Shown in pieces: positions 22,606 through 35,457 of a DNA stretch of 64,000 bases (position 1 is its first letter; every line of letters begins with the position of its first letter). The stretch is taken from positions 1 to 64,000 of the forward strand of contig NW_004086430.1 of NCBI RefSeq assembly GCF_000220395.1, read 5' to 3'. The translations under genes and the position numbers were made by a program. Below the pieces are notes generated by a model. It ran no database searches, was not told the DNA's origin, and saw only the letters and a program-made list of their open reading frames with translations. The DNA comes from Ichthyophthirius multifiliis (Eukaryota; Ciliophora; Oligohymenophorea; Hymenostomatida).

Positions 22606-24819
22606 ATGTCATAAGCAAATAGTTAAAAATTAATTTTTAGCTAAAGTATAACACAATAAGATCAAAGTTCGACATTTAAAATTTTAATAGCCAGTGATAA
22701 TCACTTAGGATATAAAGAAAAAGACTTGATTCGCTCCGAAGATTCATTTTAAGCATTTGAGGAAGTTCTATAAATAGCAAAATAACAAAAAGTCGATTTA
22801 CTATTATTAGGAGGAGATTTATTCCATGAATCTTAGCCTTCATAATAAACTTTATATAAATCAATAAATATATTAAGTTAATATGTTTTAGGAAATGAAG
22901 AAATATAATTCGAAATACAAAATTTTAAAGCAAATTATATGGATTATAATGTAAATGTTGACTTGCCTATATTCATGATTCATGGTAATCATGACTATCC
23001 AAATAATGATTATTAAAATTTGAGTATTTTAGATATTCTACATTCTACTAAGTATTTGAATTTATTTGGAAAATATCCCATATAATAAAAAATTGTGGTA
23101 AAACCAATAATTTTTTCTAAAGGAAAAACTTAAATTGCCCTATATGGGGTCGGATATATAAAAGATAGACATTTCCATATGATGTTAGAAGAAAAAAGAA
23201 TAGAATTTGAACAACCGAAAAATGATAATTGTATCCATATATTGATTATACATCAAAATAAATATAAAGGAGTTAGCAATTCAAATTCGTATAAAAATTG
23301 TGTTCACCCGAGTTAATTCCCTAATTGGTTAGATCTTATTATTAGAGGACATGAACATGAGTAAATTGATGAGATTGAAAATGTATAATTGTAACCTATT
23401 AAGGTTATTTAACCGGGATCTACGGTTTCTACTAGTCTTATAAAATCTGAGGAAAGTCCCAGGAGATGTATTTTGTTGGAAATTAATAGATAAAATGCAT
23501 CCTTTTAAAACTTTTTTTTATTGAATTCTTACCGACCGATTCTTTGTTTAAATATTGAATTAGGATAAGTTATAAAAGATGAAGATAGGGGGTCGAATGA
23601 AATCTAGGAAAATAAACTTTTAAATTATTGTTGGGAAGAGTTTAATTCTTTTAGGAAAAGAATTTAAAAGGAATATAAAAAAAATAATTCTGTTTTAAAA
23701 AAGAAACCTTTAATTAGATTCAAAGTGGAACATAGTGGGTTTGAGTGTTTTAATTTGTATAAACTAGAAAATAAATTTTTAGAAGATTGCGGAAATCCGG
23801 GGGACGTGTTTAAATTTTGGAGAAGAAGTGTATTTTAAAAGAAAGAAAATAAAAAAGAAATAAATTAGAAAAACTTTGTTTAAAGTTTAATTAGAAAAGA
23901 GGATATCGAAGTCTTTGGAAATGAAACTGTTAATGATATTTTAAGTTTATATTAGGAAAGACTGAAAAATAATAGCAATATAGAGTTTTTACCACATTCT
24001 TTTGTATTAAATTAACTAGGGTAAGATAATTAAAAAAATGTAGATAATATTATTGATAATATTTTTTAGAATTTGGCTTAATAGGTATAAAAATAAGAAA
24101 TAAGTAATATTAATAGGATTAATGAATTTTTTAAAGACAATGTAAGGAAAAAATTATAATGTATTTAAAATTGCGTTAATTTAAATCAAGATTTTCTTTA
24201 GGAAGAAGAGATTATGGAAGGTTTCCCGATTAAAAGCTAGATGTAGAATTAATTTAATGAATTAAAAAATAATATATAAAATATTATTAAATAAAATGCT
24301 TAAGACATTTATAAATTAGATTTTATTTAAAATAATAATGATAATAATAATAACGATAATAATAATAATTATAATAATCAATAATAATTATAACATTAAT
24401 AAGTATAATAATCAAAACAAATTTAATAATAATCAAAAAAAAAATCAAATATTTTAATTAAATAAGAAAATATATCAGAAAATGAAATAAACTTATGCTC
24501 AGATTCTAATTAATATTCAGATTCTGATTCTGAATGCTAATTTAGTTTATAAAAAAATGATAAATAAAATAAACAAAATAAATAATAAGAACCAAATGTA
24601 CCACATATATAATAATTACAAAACTAATATAATACAAAACCTCTAAAAAAGAATCCTAATATGAATATTGAAAATAATATATAATAAAACTTTTAAAAAA
24701 TACCTGTTTCAGCAATTTCTTAAAAAAAAAAATAATTATAATAATAAAATTAAAAAAGTTAAGCAAAAATGAAAAACTTTTGCTAAGAATAATTTGATTT
24801 TTTTTAAAATAAAAAATGA
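22606..24819 (+). CDS. MRE11: MRE11 double-strand-break repair nuclease
   Basis: An intronless 737-residue frame. The phosphoesterase motifs are all present: ASDNHLGY (Asp31, His33), LGGDLFHE (Asp71), HGNHDYP (Asn128, His129), IIHQNKYKG and RGHEHE, followed by QPGSTVSTSL as in other eukaryotic MRE11 proteins. These residues bind the two manganese ions. The DNA-binding cap region follows (FVQSLIRKEDIEVFGNETVN). The C-terminal 170 residues are Asn/Gln-rich low complexity with a Ser/Asp patch (SDSNQYSDSDSECQF) that could be a phospho-site cluster. MRE11 acts with RAD50 in break processing, telomere upkeep and, in ciliates, meiosis. The end faces CAPZA with a 144-base gap. Confidence 0.97.
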
Positions 24820-24963
24820 AGGAAAAAATATAATTAATTTTTTTTTAATACATATATAAAAATTATTAGAAAATTAAATTAATAATTAAGTATTTTTTGT
24901 TAAATTATTTATTATGATTTTTTTTATAGAATATAAAAATATTTTAATTTTTGTTGTTATTTA

Positions 24964-25037
24964 TCATTAATTTTTTAAATTTGATATGAGTTTATGAACA
25001 GTCTAATCCCAATTCATTTTCTAATTTGTTACTATAT

Positions 25038-25076
<39 letters not shown>

Positions 25077-26241
25077 ATATATATATATATTTATATTTAT
25101 ATATATTATAATTATTAAAAATAATAAAATTTATAATTACCTGGTAAAATTCTTCTCATTCCTTTGAAAAACTTATCAGACATATTTTCATAAATAACTT
25201 CTAAAGAGTCTTAAATTTTACTTTCATTATCAATAATTTTATTAACAATATCTTTCGATTCTTCATCAATATTTTAGCCTTTAATAGGTGCTGATTCTAT
25301 TACATTTTTTACATTTTTCAAAGCTACATTTCCATCTTCAAAGAAATGACTATTAATTCTTATTTTTCCCTTTTTTATATATAAAAATTATTTTTTTTAT
25401 TTTTTTTGGGTGGAATATCGATTAGTTATTTTACTTATAATTATTCTCTATCAAGTTTCCATTCTGATATCCATTCTCCGCTACTATTTATATATATTTT
25501 TTAAAAATATTTTGTTTGATATTTAGTATATATATATATATATATATATTGTTAACTGGAAATTTTTAAGATTGATATTTTTGCTGAAATTCCTATATAA
25601 ATAGTAAAATTATCATCATCCCAATCTGAGTATACTATAATGTTTTTTATTTCATTTTTTTAAATGAAAATATAAAAAGCATTTATTTACCAACACAATC
25701 TGACGAGTTTTCTTTATAATAAGATTTCATATAATTTTTTACATGAGTCTCAATATTTTCTCTTTTTATAAAAATAAATATGTATATATATACATATATT
25801 TTACCTAAATGTAGATAAAACTTAATTACGAGGAATTTCTATATCTTCAGTTCTTAGAATTTTTAAAGTATAATGATCTACCCAAACTTTTTATGAATGC
25901 CTTTAATCAATATAATAATCTTCTTTTGATGATATTGGACATAATACGATTGACCTCTAATTATTTTAGTCATAGCATATCGCCAAATGCTCCTCATTAT
26001 GCTCTTTTAATAAGCCATCAATCAATTATTGATTATGTTTTAATTCGGGGACTAATTTTTTCAAATCTAAAATAATTTATATAATTTTTTTAATTTTATT
26101 TTTTATTTGTTATAAACCTTGAAGTAAATCTGATGTTTCACCATATGGAGAGTTTTTAATAATATATTTAATTATTTTTTATTAATTTTAATCAAGTTCA
26201 TATAAATTTTATTATTGTTAAGATTCTTACTAGTCTGACAT
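24964..26241 (-). CDS. CAPZA: F-actin capping protein subunit alpha
   Basis: The alpha half of the heterodimer that caps actin barbed ends. Conserved landmarks in order: KYIIKNSPYGETSDLLQ near the N-terminus, HVKNYMKSYYKENSSDCVVY, SGEWISEWKL (the family's W.GRW.SEW), INSHFFEDGNVAL, ENMSDKFFKGMRRILP, and MNWDQTVHKLISNL at the C-terminus. Introns: 26067-26117, 25762-25804, 25635-25690 and 25032-25140. Using the acceptor ATATAG at 25032-25034 gives RRILPVTNQKMNW, which matches the family exactly. Before SGEWISEW the reading frame changes by one inside a (TA)n tract near 25534-25552; a repeat-length error or an odd intron could explain it. Confidence 0.9.
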
Positions 26242-27618
26242 ATTAAATTTGTAATTATAATTATATTTATAATATTTTTTTGTTTATATATAATAAATTT
26301 TTTTTTTTTTTTTTTCTTTAATACTTATTTTTATTAATATTTTATTTAATATATAATAAAATTTTTAATTTTTTTTTTAGATTTTATATCAAAAATTATT
26401 TATATATATTTATTATTCTTAAACTCATATAATTTTGTTTATTTTAAAAATAAAATAAAATAAAAAATTAATTAATTCAATTATAAATTATATAAATCTC
26501 TTTATTAGTTTATAATAATTCTTATATTTTTCAAATTAAAAATAAATAGTTAGTTAATTTCATTAATAATATTATCAAATAATTAATGCAAATAAGATAT
26601 TATTATAATTTAATTTATTTTCATCATAAAAATACAATATAGGAATTCGATTTTATAAATTCATAATTAAAGAATAGAAATTATTATTTACAATAACACA
26701 TATTAATACTTAGTTTTAAAATAATTATATCTGAAAAATGTATGAGTTACATAACAAAAATAATTAATAACAGGATTAATATATATAAATTAGCAGAAAG
26801 TATAAAATTTAATTTCATATATTTACTTTAAAAAGTAAAAACCATTATCTTTATTTATTTAATAATTAAAATTCTAATAAATTATTATATTTTAAATTTA
26901 AGAGTTAATTATATTATATTTATCAAGTGTATTAACATAATATAAATATTTATTTCTTTAATATAAAGCTTTTATATTGTGTATTATTAAATTTATTAGT
27001 TTAATTTTATTTAATTCCCCCTTTTATCTTGAATAGTTTTAATTAAGAATTTTTAATTAAAATTAGATGAAGAATTTATATATTCATAATTTAATAATAT
27101 TTAAATCCTAAAATAAATAATTTATTGAAAATTATAATCTAGTTATTTCATATATATATATATATAATTTAAAAAAAAAATATTGTATTTTCATTTGTAC
27201 TTAAAATAAAGATTATTTTAACTTTGTAAAATTATAATATTAACATTAGATATGATAAAAAATAAATTAAAAGTAAAAATAGGCATATAAATATAATTTA
27301 AACATAAAACAAATAAAAAATAAAAAAAGAATTATATTATAAATTTAAAAAGTCAAAAATATATTTTTTAATTATTTAAAAAAAATAAACTTTAAATATT
27401 TGTATTATTTATATTTATATATTAAAAAATAAATAAAAATATATATATATATATATATATATTTAGTTTTTAAATTTTAAATGATAAATTTTTATATTTT
27501 AAATTTTTTAAAATAAATTAATTGAAAATTATTTTTTTCTAAAATAGTTAATTTAATTTATTTTTCAAAAGAAAAATAAAAAATATACAAATAAGTAATA
27601 ATAAAATTTACTTAATTT
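26242..27618. other. AT-rich intergenic DNA
   Basis: About 1.4 kb between two minus-strand genes. A/T with TA tracts near 27152-27166 and 27438-27461. No supported gene. Confidence 0.6.
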
Positions 27619-28583
27619 TCATTATAAATTTAAAGTTTTTTATATCGAATTTTTTGCTAAATCAAACACCTTTTTTACATATATTTTTATAAAATAAAAA
27701 AATTATATATTTTTGTTTTACAGAAGAAAATGCTCTTTTATCAGTTGGATTTAAATTCATACTATTACAATCATTCATAACTGTTCTAGCCAATATTGTA
27801 TTTGAGTCTAAATTAATAACAATTCTATTTTTTATTTTTTTTGCTTTTTTAAAACTTATTTAATTAATTTTAAAATAAACCCGTTATGAATTATTTCATC
27901 TACTAGTAAAATCAAATTTTCATAATTATCTAATATTGTCTTTTTATTTATTTATTCTCTAAAATAATATTATATATTAAAAAAATCAGTTTAAAATTTG
28001 AAAAAAATATATATTTATTAAAAGATATAGTTTATTTTTTATAAATAATTAAATTTAAATCTTATTTTTTGTTTTATTTATATATTTTTATATAATCTAA
28101 ATAGATAAATTTTACTAAGTAAAATAGTTTAAGCATTCGACAATAGTTTGCAAAGTATAAGCTAATAAAACTTCATTTTCATCATAATCAGAATATATAT
28201 ATAAATAAACATCATTAAGTACTTTAAATAAAACTATGTATTTTCCTAATGTGTATATTTCAGCTTTTTATAATTATTTTTTATATTAAAGTTGTTCTGT
28301 AATATTTTTGTTTTCTTTTTTTTTTTTACTATTTGAAGGTTTCATAGATTTTAATGAAAGAAATTTTTGCGATTTTTAAAATATTTGCTATTCAAGTTCT
28401 TAAATATTTTATTAATTATAATAATGTTTGCTGTATATCCTTGATCCGTCACTTCGTAAAAATGCAAGTCCGCTTATTTTAGAATACTATAAATTTAAAT
28501 TATTTAATTTTTTGAGTGTATAACATTATTTAAAATTTGAATAATTTATATTAATTTATTTTTTATTTTTTTAATACATCCAT
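27619..28583 (-). CDS. COPZ: Coatomer subunit zeta
   Basis: The small COPI-coat subunit that pairs with gamma-COP on Golgi vesicles. Key segments: ISGLAFLRSDGSRIYSKHYY (the family's LDNDG.R...KYY), GKYIVLFKVLNDVYLYIYSD, LLAYTLQTIVECLNYF, LLVDEIIHNGIVINLDSN and VFDLAKN. Exons are 28578-28583, 28116-28486, 27881-27958, 27722-27824 and 27619-27669, summing to 202 residues with all phases consistent. The first exon is only six bases (ATGGAT). A Lys-rich insertion (NSKKKKENKN) separates the second and third strands compared with animal COPZ (about 177 residues). Confidence 0.92.
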
Positions 28584-29728
28584 TATTAAAGCTTTTTTAC
28601 TTTACTTTACTTTTCTTTTTTTTTTTTTTATTAATTTTTATTTATTTATTTCTATTTTTTTTTTTTTTTATTTCATAATTTAATTTTTTTTAATATTTTT
28701 TTTGACTTAATTTTTAATTTGTTTTTTTGTTTTTTTTTTTTAATTTTTTAGATTTTATTTTTTTTGCATTTTTTTTATTGACAAAATTAATTGATTTTAA
28801 ATAGATAAAATACATTTTTATTAATTTGATATGCTATTATATATATTAAATTAAAAATTTTTATAAGAAAAATTCATAATAAACATCTACTGATTATATT
28901 TTTTTCTGTTTTTTTTACTAAATTATATTAAGCTTTATTTCATTAAAATAGCGTTTTATATATGTATAATTTTAATACAAATAATAATGGTAACTATATA
29001 TTATATTTATAAAAATAAATATTATTTAAATATAAAAAAAATTACTAAAGATAAATAAATATAAATTGAAATATATATAATGTAAAAAATAATATAAATG
29101 CATTTATCTTTAATTATTTCTATATTTTTTAAAAAATAATTTAAATATATTAATGTAATAAAAATGTTAAAAAACTAAAAAATTATTTGATTAATAGAAT
29201 TTATATATAAATATTAAGATGTGTTTTTTTTTAAAAAAAAAATCATTAATAAAAAGAATAAAAAAAATTATATTAAAAATAAGGATATATATATATATAT
29301 TAATATTAAAAATTATTTATAAATATTAATATATTTATATATATATAACTTATTTTTCTTTATAATATATTAATAAATTTGTTATCATTAATTTAAGATA
29401 TATTATTTAAATAATATATTTTCACTTATTAAATTTTCTTTTTTAAATTAAAAAATCTTAAAATAAATTTTATATTCATTTTTTTATACTTTAAAGATAT
29501 TTATATTTTAAATTAATAAAAAAATATTTACTGTATTATTAATATTCATAAAAATAATAAAAATTATTATATTTTTTTTAAAAAAAAATAAATATTAAAT
29601 ATAGAAACTATATTTTTTAAATATTTTTAAAAGACAATAAAATTAATTTAAATTTTAACAAATTACTTTTAAAAATATTTATTATTAAAATATAAAGTTA
29701 TCTTAAATTTTTTTATTTTTATATTTAA
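28584..29728. other. Divergent intergenic DNA with a T-rich block
   Basis: Between COPZ (minus) and TTLL (plus), so it should hold both promoters. 28605-28790 is a dense poly-T-type block on the plus strand. The rest is A/T. Confidence 0.6.
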
Positions 29729-31316
29729 ATGTTACAAAAATATAATTAAACTTCTTAAAAATAAGATCTATAACAAAAATAAAATAAAGTAGATATAGAA
29801 ATAGATATTGATATAGAATAATTAGAAGAAGATGAATAAAATAATAATTTATTAGAATATCGATTAAAGTAATATACAGAAATGCCATTAATAATAAATT
29901 TATAGTAATTATCTTAAATTAAAAGGTACGTTAGAAAAAATAGAAAAATAGCAATCGATATATCAGGTTTTTTTTTTTTTAAAAAAAATAATCATTTATA
30001 TGCGAAAAAAAAGGTACAAAATATGATTTAGTTAAATCAATTAGCACAAATTAATTCTAATGGAATATAATATAAAACAAAAATTCTTAAGAATGGAATA
30101 TTAGTTGGCAAGACTCTTATGTTACTGAAGATTTTTTGCGAAAAATGCTTCCTTTTTAGAAAATAAATCATTTTCCAGGCTCATTTAATCTCGGGAAAAA
30201 AAATTAGCTTGGTAAAAATCTATCAAAAATGAAATAAAAACATCCTTAAGATTATGATTTTTTTCCCAAAACATGGTTATTACCTTATTAATATGAAGAA
30301 TTAAGAAATTACTATGAAAAATAAAAACCCAAAAAGCCTGTTTTGATAGTAAAACCAGAAGCAGGTTCATAAGGGAAAGGTATATGCATAATAAAGAGTA
30401 TTTAAAAATTAAGTAAAAAAAAAAAAATTAAAAAAAAAAAAAAAAAAAAATTAAAAAAAAAAAAAAAAAGCAAATGATTAACATGTAGTAGTCCAAGAAT
30501 ATATAAAAAATCCATATTTAATAGAAGGTTTAAAATTCGATTTTCGGGTATATGTGCTTTTAAGAAGTGTAAATCCATTAAAAATATTCTTATATAGAGA
30601 AGGATTAGCTAGATTTGCAACTGTGAAATATCAAAAGCCAAAAAGATCAAATGTTAAAAACTTATGTATGCATTTGACAAATTATGCTATTAATAAATTA
30701 AATGAGAACTTTTAATTTAATAAGGACGCTTTTTAAGATAATATAGGGCATAAAAGGAGTCTTTCTTCAGTTTTGAAACTTCTTAGTGATAAAGAAGTAG
30801 ATGTGGACAAACTGCTTGTTTAAATTAAATAAATTATAAATAAAACTATGTGTAGTGTTTAACCTTATTTAAGTCATTTGTATAATAGTTCATAATTAAA
30901 AAGTGAAAATAATTAAATGTGCTTTGAAATTTTTGGATTTGATATTATGCTGGACTAATTTATGAAACCGTTTTTGTTAGAAGTTAATCATACTCCGAGT
31001 TTTACTACGGATACTCCTTTAGATTATAATATTAAACATTGCTTAATAATGGATACTCTTATTCTTATTAATACTAGATATAAAGATAAAAAATAGTAAG
31101 TTTAAATATATATTTTTATATTTATAAATTTATTTAATAAAAAGGTATTTTGAAGGAAAGAAATAAATTTTTAAATAGAAATAAAATAATAATGAATAAT
31201 AAAAATAATATAATATAGATTATATTAATAAATATGAATAACTTAATATGGGAGGATATGTAAGAATTTTACCACAAAATTCAGTAAAATTAAATAACTG
31301 TATATTTTTATAGAAT

Positions 31317-31350
<34 letters not shown>

Positions 31351-32319
31351 TTATACTATTTTTTTATTATATATTGAATTCTTTTAATTTTTTATTTTAA
31401 ATTAATCAAAAAGGACGATAATTTAGATTATAATGTCTTTATTTAAGCTGCTTAAGAAATACTTGATGAATTTACAGGAACTAAAAAAACTAGTAATTCA
31501 TTTTTAAGAACTCCTATTATGTAGAAAAGTTTTATTAAAAATACTCCTTATATAATAAATAATAAAAATGAAGAAATTACAAAAAATAACTTAAAAAATA
31601 TATTTTGCTCTCATAATATAAATAGTCAAAATAATAATAATAATTAATATGTATAATTAAAAAATTAAGATTCATCTTCCAGAAATATAAATTAAATGAA
31701 AAAAAATAATTATGTTTAATAATAATATGAAACAGAGGAGGAAGATGGTAAAGTAAAATAATAATAAAAAGCAGTTTAATAATAAAGGCCTCATTCAAGT
31801 AATATTGTTTAAAGATTAGAAATTTTAAAAAAAGACTTGTAAAATGTTAAAGAATAAGCATATTAATAAATATAATAATAAGAATAATATATACAAAGAA
31901 ATTCGGGTGGTTTAGAGAGTTTTCTTAAATAATAAATAATTAAAAATTCTGCTAATAATAAATAAAATAAAGAAAGTAATGAAAATGAAAAAGAAAAGGA
32001 ATCAAAAAAAGAATTCACTATATGCATATAAAAAGCTAAAACAATTGAATAAAAAGGATCTAAAAATCAAAACTAAAGTCAGTAAAGAATAAATAATTAA
32101 AAATAAAAAAATAATTAGTTATTTTAAGAAAAAGATAGCTTGTAGTAAAAATTAGGATAAAGTAATATTTAAAAACTTCTTGATTTATTAGATTGTAAGC
32201 CTGTTTCTTCTGATAAGAATTAATTAAATAATAAAGATAATATTGATAACTTTTCAGTAATTAATTATTATGTTGTTTAAAAAAATATGGATAGTCTTAG
32301 AAAAATAAATAAGATTTGA
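29729..32319 (+). CDS. Tubulin-tyrosine-ligase-like enzyme (TTLL6/13-type polyglutamylase)
   Basis: Five exons (29729-29966, 30014-30412, 30471-31095, 31145-31283, 31414-32319) give 768 residues. Order of motifs: KIAIDISGTKYDLV, KINHFPGSFNLGKKNQLGKN, FFPKTWLLPYQYEEL, ILIVKPEAGSQGKGICII (ATP-grasp lysine and glycine loop), VVVQEYIKNPYLIEGLKFDF, CMHLTNYAINK and FLLEVNHTPSF. This is the full ATP-grasp catalytic core; KxD-E-N metal ligands are present (FDIMLDQF, EVNHTPS). Such enzymes add glutamate chains to tubulin of cilia and basal bodies. The C-terminal 300 residues are Gln/Asn-rich with a short coiled coil. Intron 30413-30470 is almost pure A. Confidence 0.93.
30413..30470 (+). other. Extreme A-homopolymer intron
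   Basis: A 58-base intron of GT plus A-runs broken twice by TT and ending AAG. Removing it restores the frame from IIKSIQKL to NDQHVVVQEY in the ATP-grasp core. Confidence 0.8.
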
Positions 32320-32750
32320 AATATTAAATGATCATAATAAATAAAAAATTAAATTTGAATGATTTATATTAGATAAATATATATAAATATATAAATATAT
32401 GATTTTTATTTAAATAATAAATATATATTATACATATTAGATATATTTAAAATAAAAGTAATATATTTCTATTAATAATATATTATTAATTAATTTTTTA
32501 TTAAAAATATATAAATATATATTATATATTATATATATTATAAGGATAAATAAAAAAAGTAATATATAAAATAAATAAAATATTTTGTTCTGAATTGATG
32601 TATATAATAATATATAAATAGATAAATAAATATATATATATATATATATATATATTAATATTATTAATATATAATAACACTTATAAAAATATAAATTACT
32701 AAAAATTCAAGTTTAGTAAATTTCTAATAATAAACGAAAAATCTGAATAA
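32320..32750. other. Convergent AT-rich gap with TA tracts
   Basis: Lies between the ends of the TTLL and CXC-domain genes; a (TA)n tract lies at about 32632-32654. Nothing else is seen. Confidence 0.6.
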
Positions 32751-33469
32751 TCATTATTTTTAATTATTAGGATTAATATTATTATTTATATCATAATAGA
32801 AGTTTTCCTAATTATAAGATTAGTAATTAGTATTATTTTTCTTTTTAGGTTAAATTTATTCAAGAGTACTACTTTTATCTTCTTCGTACTTAACTTATTT
32901 TCTAACATTTATATCTAAATCCTCCCCATTAAATTCTTTGTTTTCCTTAATTAAACCATCTTAACAATTTTAACAAGAATCGCATTTACAATTACTCATA
33001 CATTTAAGTCCTGCATTATAACATTCACAGTATTTTTTCAAACAATTAGTCTTTTTACAAGTACAACCTTTTCTATGCAAAACTGTAACTTGAATTTAAT
33101 TCTATTATTCTACTTAAAATTTGTGTTTAAAGGCTTCTGGATTTCTATTTATTGCACCATTAACTGCTTTTGTTCTTTCTATTTAATTTTATTCGGTGTT
33201 CCCGCATTGAGTACATATACATTTTTCGTTACAGTATCCTCCATTCATAAAACATTCACAATACAATTAAAGACAGCGAGATTTTTTGCATTTACAGAAT
33301 TCTACTTTTCGTTAAAATTGGAAAGTATCAAGTATTAATTATTAGTTGCTTGATTTTTCATCTAAGTTTTGATTTTATTAAAAATAATAATATTAAAAAT
33401 AATTACTATTGCCATTATAATTATTGCTATTATTATTATTGCTATTGCTATTGCTATTGTTATTATTAC

Positions 33470-33513
<44 letters not shown>

Positions 33514-34156
33514 TTATTGTTATTATTATTTTTATTAATATTATTATTAGTATTATTATTTGCATTAATTAATGTTTCCTTTTGCTTATCTATAATTGGA
33601 GAAATTTATTTTTTTTACTTTTTTTTATTTTATTTTTTTATTTTTTAAGGAGTTTCTTGATTGTTTTTAGATTCTTCTGTGTTTTCAGGGATTTCTTAAT
33701 ATTTTTTTTTTTTTTTTGGAGACTATTCTTCATCTTCTTCTTCTATTATACTCTATTTTTATTAACAATCATATATATTATGTATAGGATCTGATGTTAA
33801 TTGAATTTATTAAAATATTTAATTAAAATAAATTTTTTTCATCATTTGTTTTTAAAGAATTGGATAATTAATTTTAATTATTTTATATATTAGTGCTGTT
33901 GTTTTCTTTTTTTTCTTTATATTTAATAGGTTAAATATTTTTTAATCCATAATCTGGATTATATATACTTAATTATTTTTTATTTTGACTATAATCAGAT
34001 GTAATTTCAGGATTGTTGAATGTACTTATTTTTTAGTGTGAATATAATATGCTACTTTTAAATAAATTTTTAAAATCATCAGGGGTTTTATAATTATTAT
34101 TTTATCTGTTTAAAAATATAAGTATATAAATATACAATAATTATAAATATATAAAT

Positions 34157-34191
<35 letters not shown>

Positions 34192-34680
34192 ATTTTATTT
34201 ATATATTTTTATATCTATATAATTAAAATTTTCTGTGTCTATATGTATATTTGATATATGAAATTTTTTTATTATATATTTTATATATAAAAAAAAGTTT
34301 TATTAATTAAAAATAATATATACTTATTAATATACTTATATTTTTTTATTTAGTTTAAAATAATTAATGATAAAATATATATATTAGCAATTTATTATTA
34401 ATAATAAAAAAAAGAATTTTTTTTTTCATTAAAAATTATAGTTATTATATATTATTTTACTGATATATCAAATTCGGTGATTAAAATTAATTTATTTATT
34501 TATTATTATTAATTTATTCTTAGTTACATTATGATTCATTACCATAAAAGTAGTTTTTATTTAGAATTTGCTGGCTGAATTGTTTGCTTAATTATCGTAT
34601 TATGTTTCCTTTTTTGTTGATTGATGTAAAGGGGATAAACCTTAAAATAAATTTCTATAATCTTCCTGCTCCATTTCCAT
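32751..34680 (-). CDS. Tesmin/LIN54-type CXC-domain DNA-binding protein
   Basis: Two cysteine-rich CRC motifs: [19 protein letters not shown] then [17 protein letters not shown], a linker with [10 protein letters not shown] (the family's RNP-EAF-PK), and [20 protein letters not shown] then [14 protein letters not shown]. This is the LIN54/TSO1 DNA-binding module that reads TTYGAA-type CHR promoter elements in cell-cycle control. TGA lies at 32751-32753. Upstream, on the minus strand, is a poly-Asn region encoded by (AAT)n and a Lys-rich stretch where the reading frame jumps at A-runs, so the middle is uncertain. Exon 1 probably starts at 34680 ([17 protein letters not shown]) with an intron after TTFM. 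The CRC end is secure; the N-terminal half is tentative. Confidence 0.85.
33471..33515. repeat. (ATT)n / (AAT)n trinucleotide tract coding poly-Asn
   Basis: About 15 perfect triplets on the plus strand, reading as AAT codons on the minus strand in the CXC-domain gene, with further imperfect copies on both sides (33420-33560). Confidence 0.85.
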
Positions 34681-35457
34681 TTTAATTTATAAATTTTATT
34701 AGAATATTAATAACTTTTTTCTTTTTTTTTTTTCTTTTGTTTTATTTTGTTTTCTTATTAAATTATTATAATTATATTTCGAAATACAAATGATAGATAT
34801 CTTTTTTTTTCCTGATTTATTTTTTATTTCTATAAACCTAATATTATTTTATAAAACAAAACATAAAGTTAATAATTTTATAAAAAAATAATAATAATTA
34901 AATTCAAAGTTAATTTTTATTAATATAATTTATAAATTAATATTAATTTAATTAAATTTTTTATATTTAATTATTAAATTAAAATAATTATTTAATAATT
35001 ATTAATAATTTTTATTGATAAAATAAAATGTATAATCTTTATTGTAATATTTTATATTTAGATACATTTATTCCAATAAAGGAAATTCAATTTCTTTTTT
35101 ATTTTTTTAATTATATTAATTTATATTTTTTATATTTTAACTTTATAATATTATATAAATATATTTTAATATATTTTAATATTATATAAAATAAATAAAT
35201 ATATAAATTTTATTCCTTATATTTTAATCCATTTTTATTTTATTTATATATATTTATTTTATTTATTTTCAAAACAAAATAATTTATAAATAAGAAAAAT
35301 ATATTAATATCAATTAACAAAAAATATATATAAATAATACATTAATATATATAATATTTATTTAAAATTAAAAATAAAAAATTTATAAAAGTAGATAGAT
35401 ATATGTTGATTTATAAAATTAAAGATAATATTATTATTATTGATAAGATAAATATAA
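34681..35457. other. Divergent intergenic DNA
   Basis: About 0.8 kb of A/T between the CXC-domain gene (minus) and the large surface-protein gene (plus). The first exon of the latter, with its signal peptide, may hide here or just downstream. I could not identify it. Confidence 0.5.

Noticed and set aside
33350-33648. Several plus-strand open frames of Leu, Ile, Tyr and Cys repeats
   Set aside because: They are the reverse shadow of the poly-Asn (AAT)n tract in the minus-strand CXC-domain gene.
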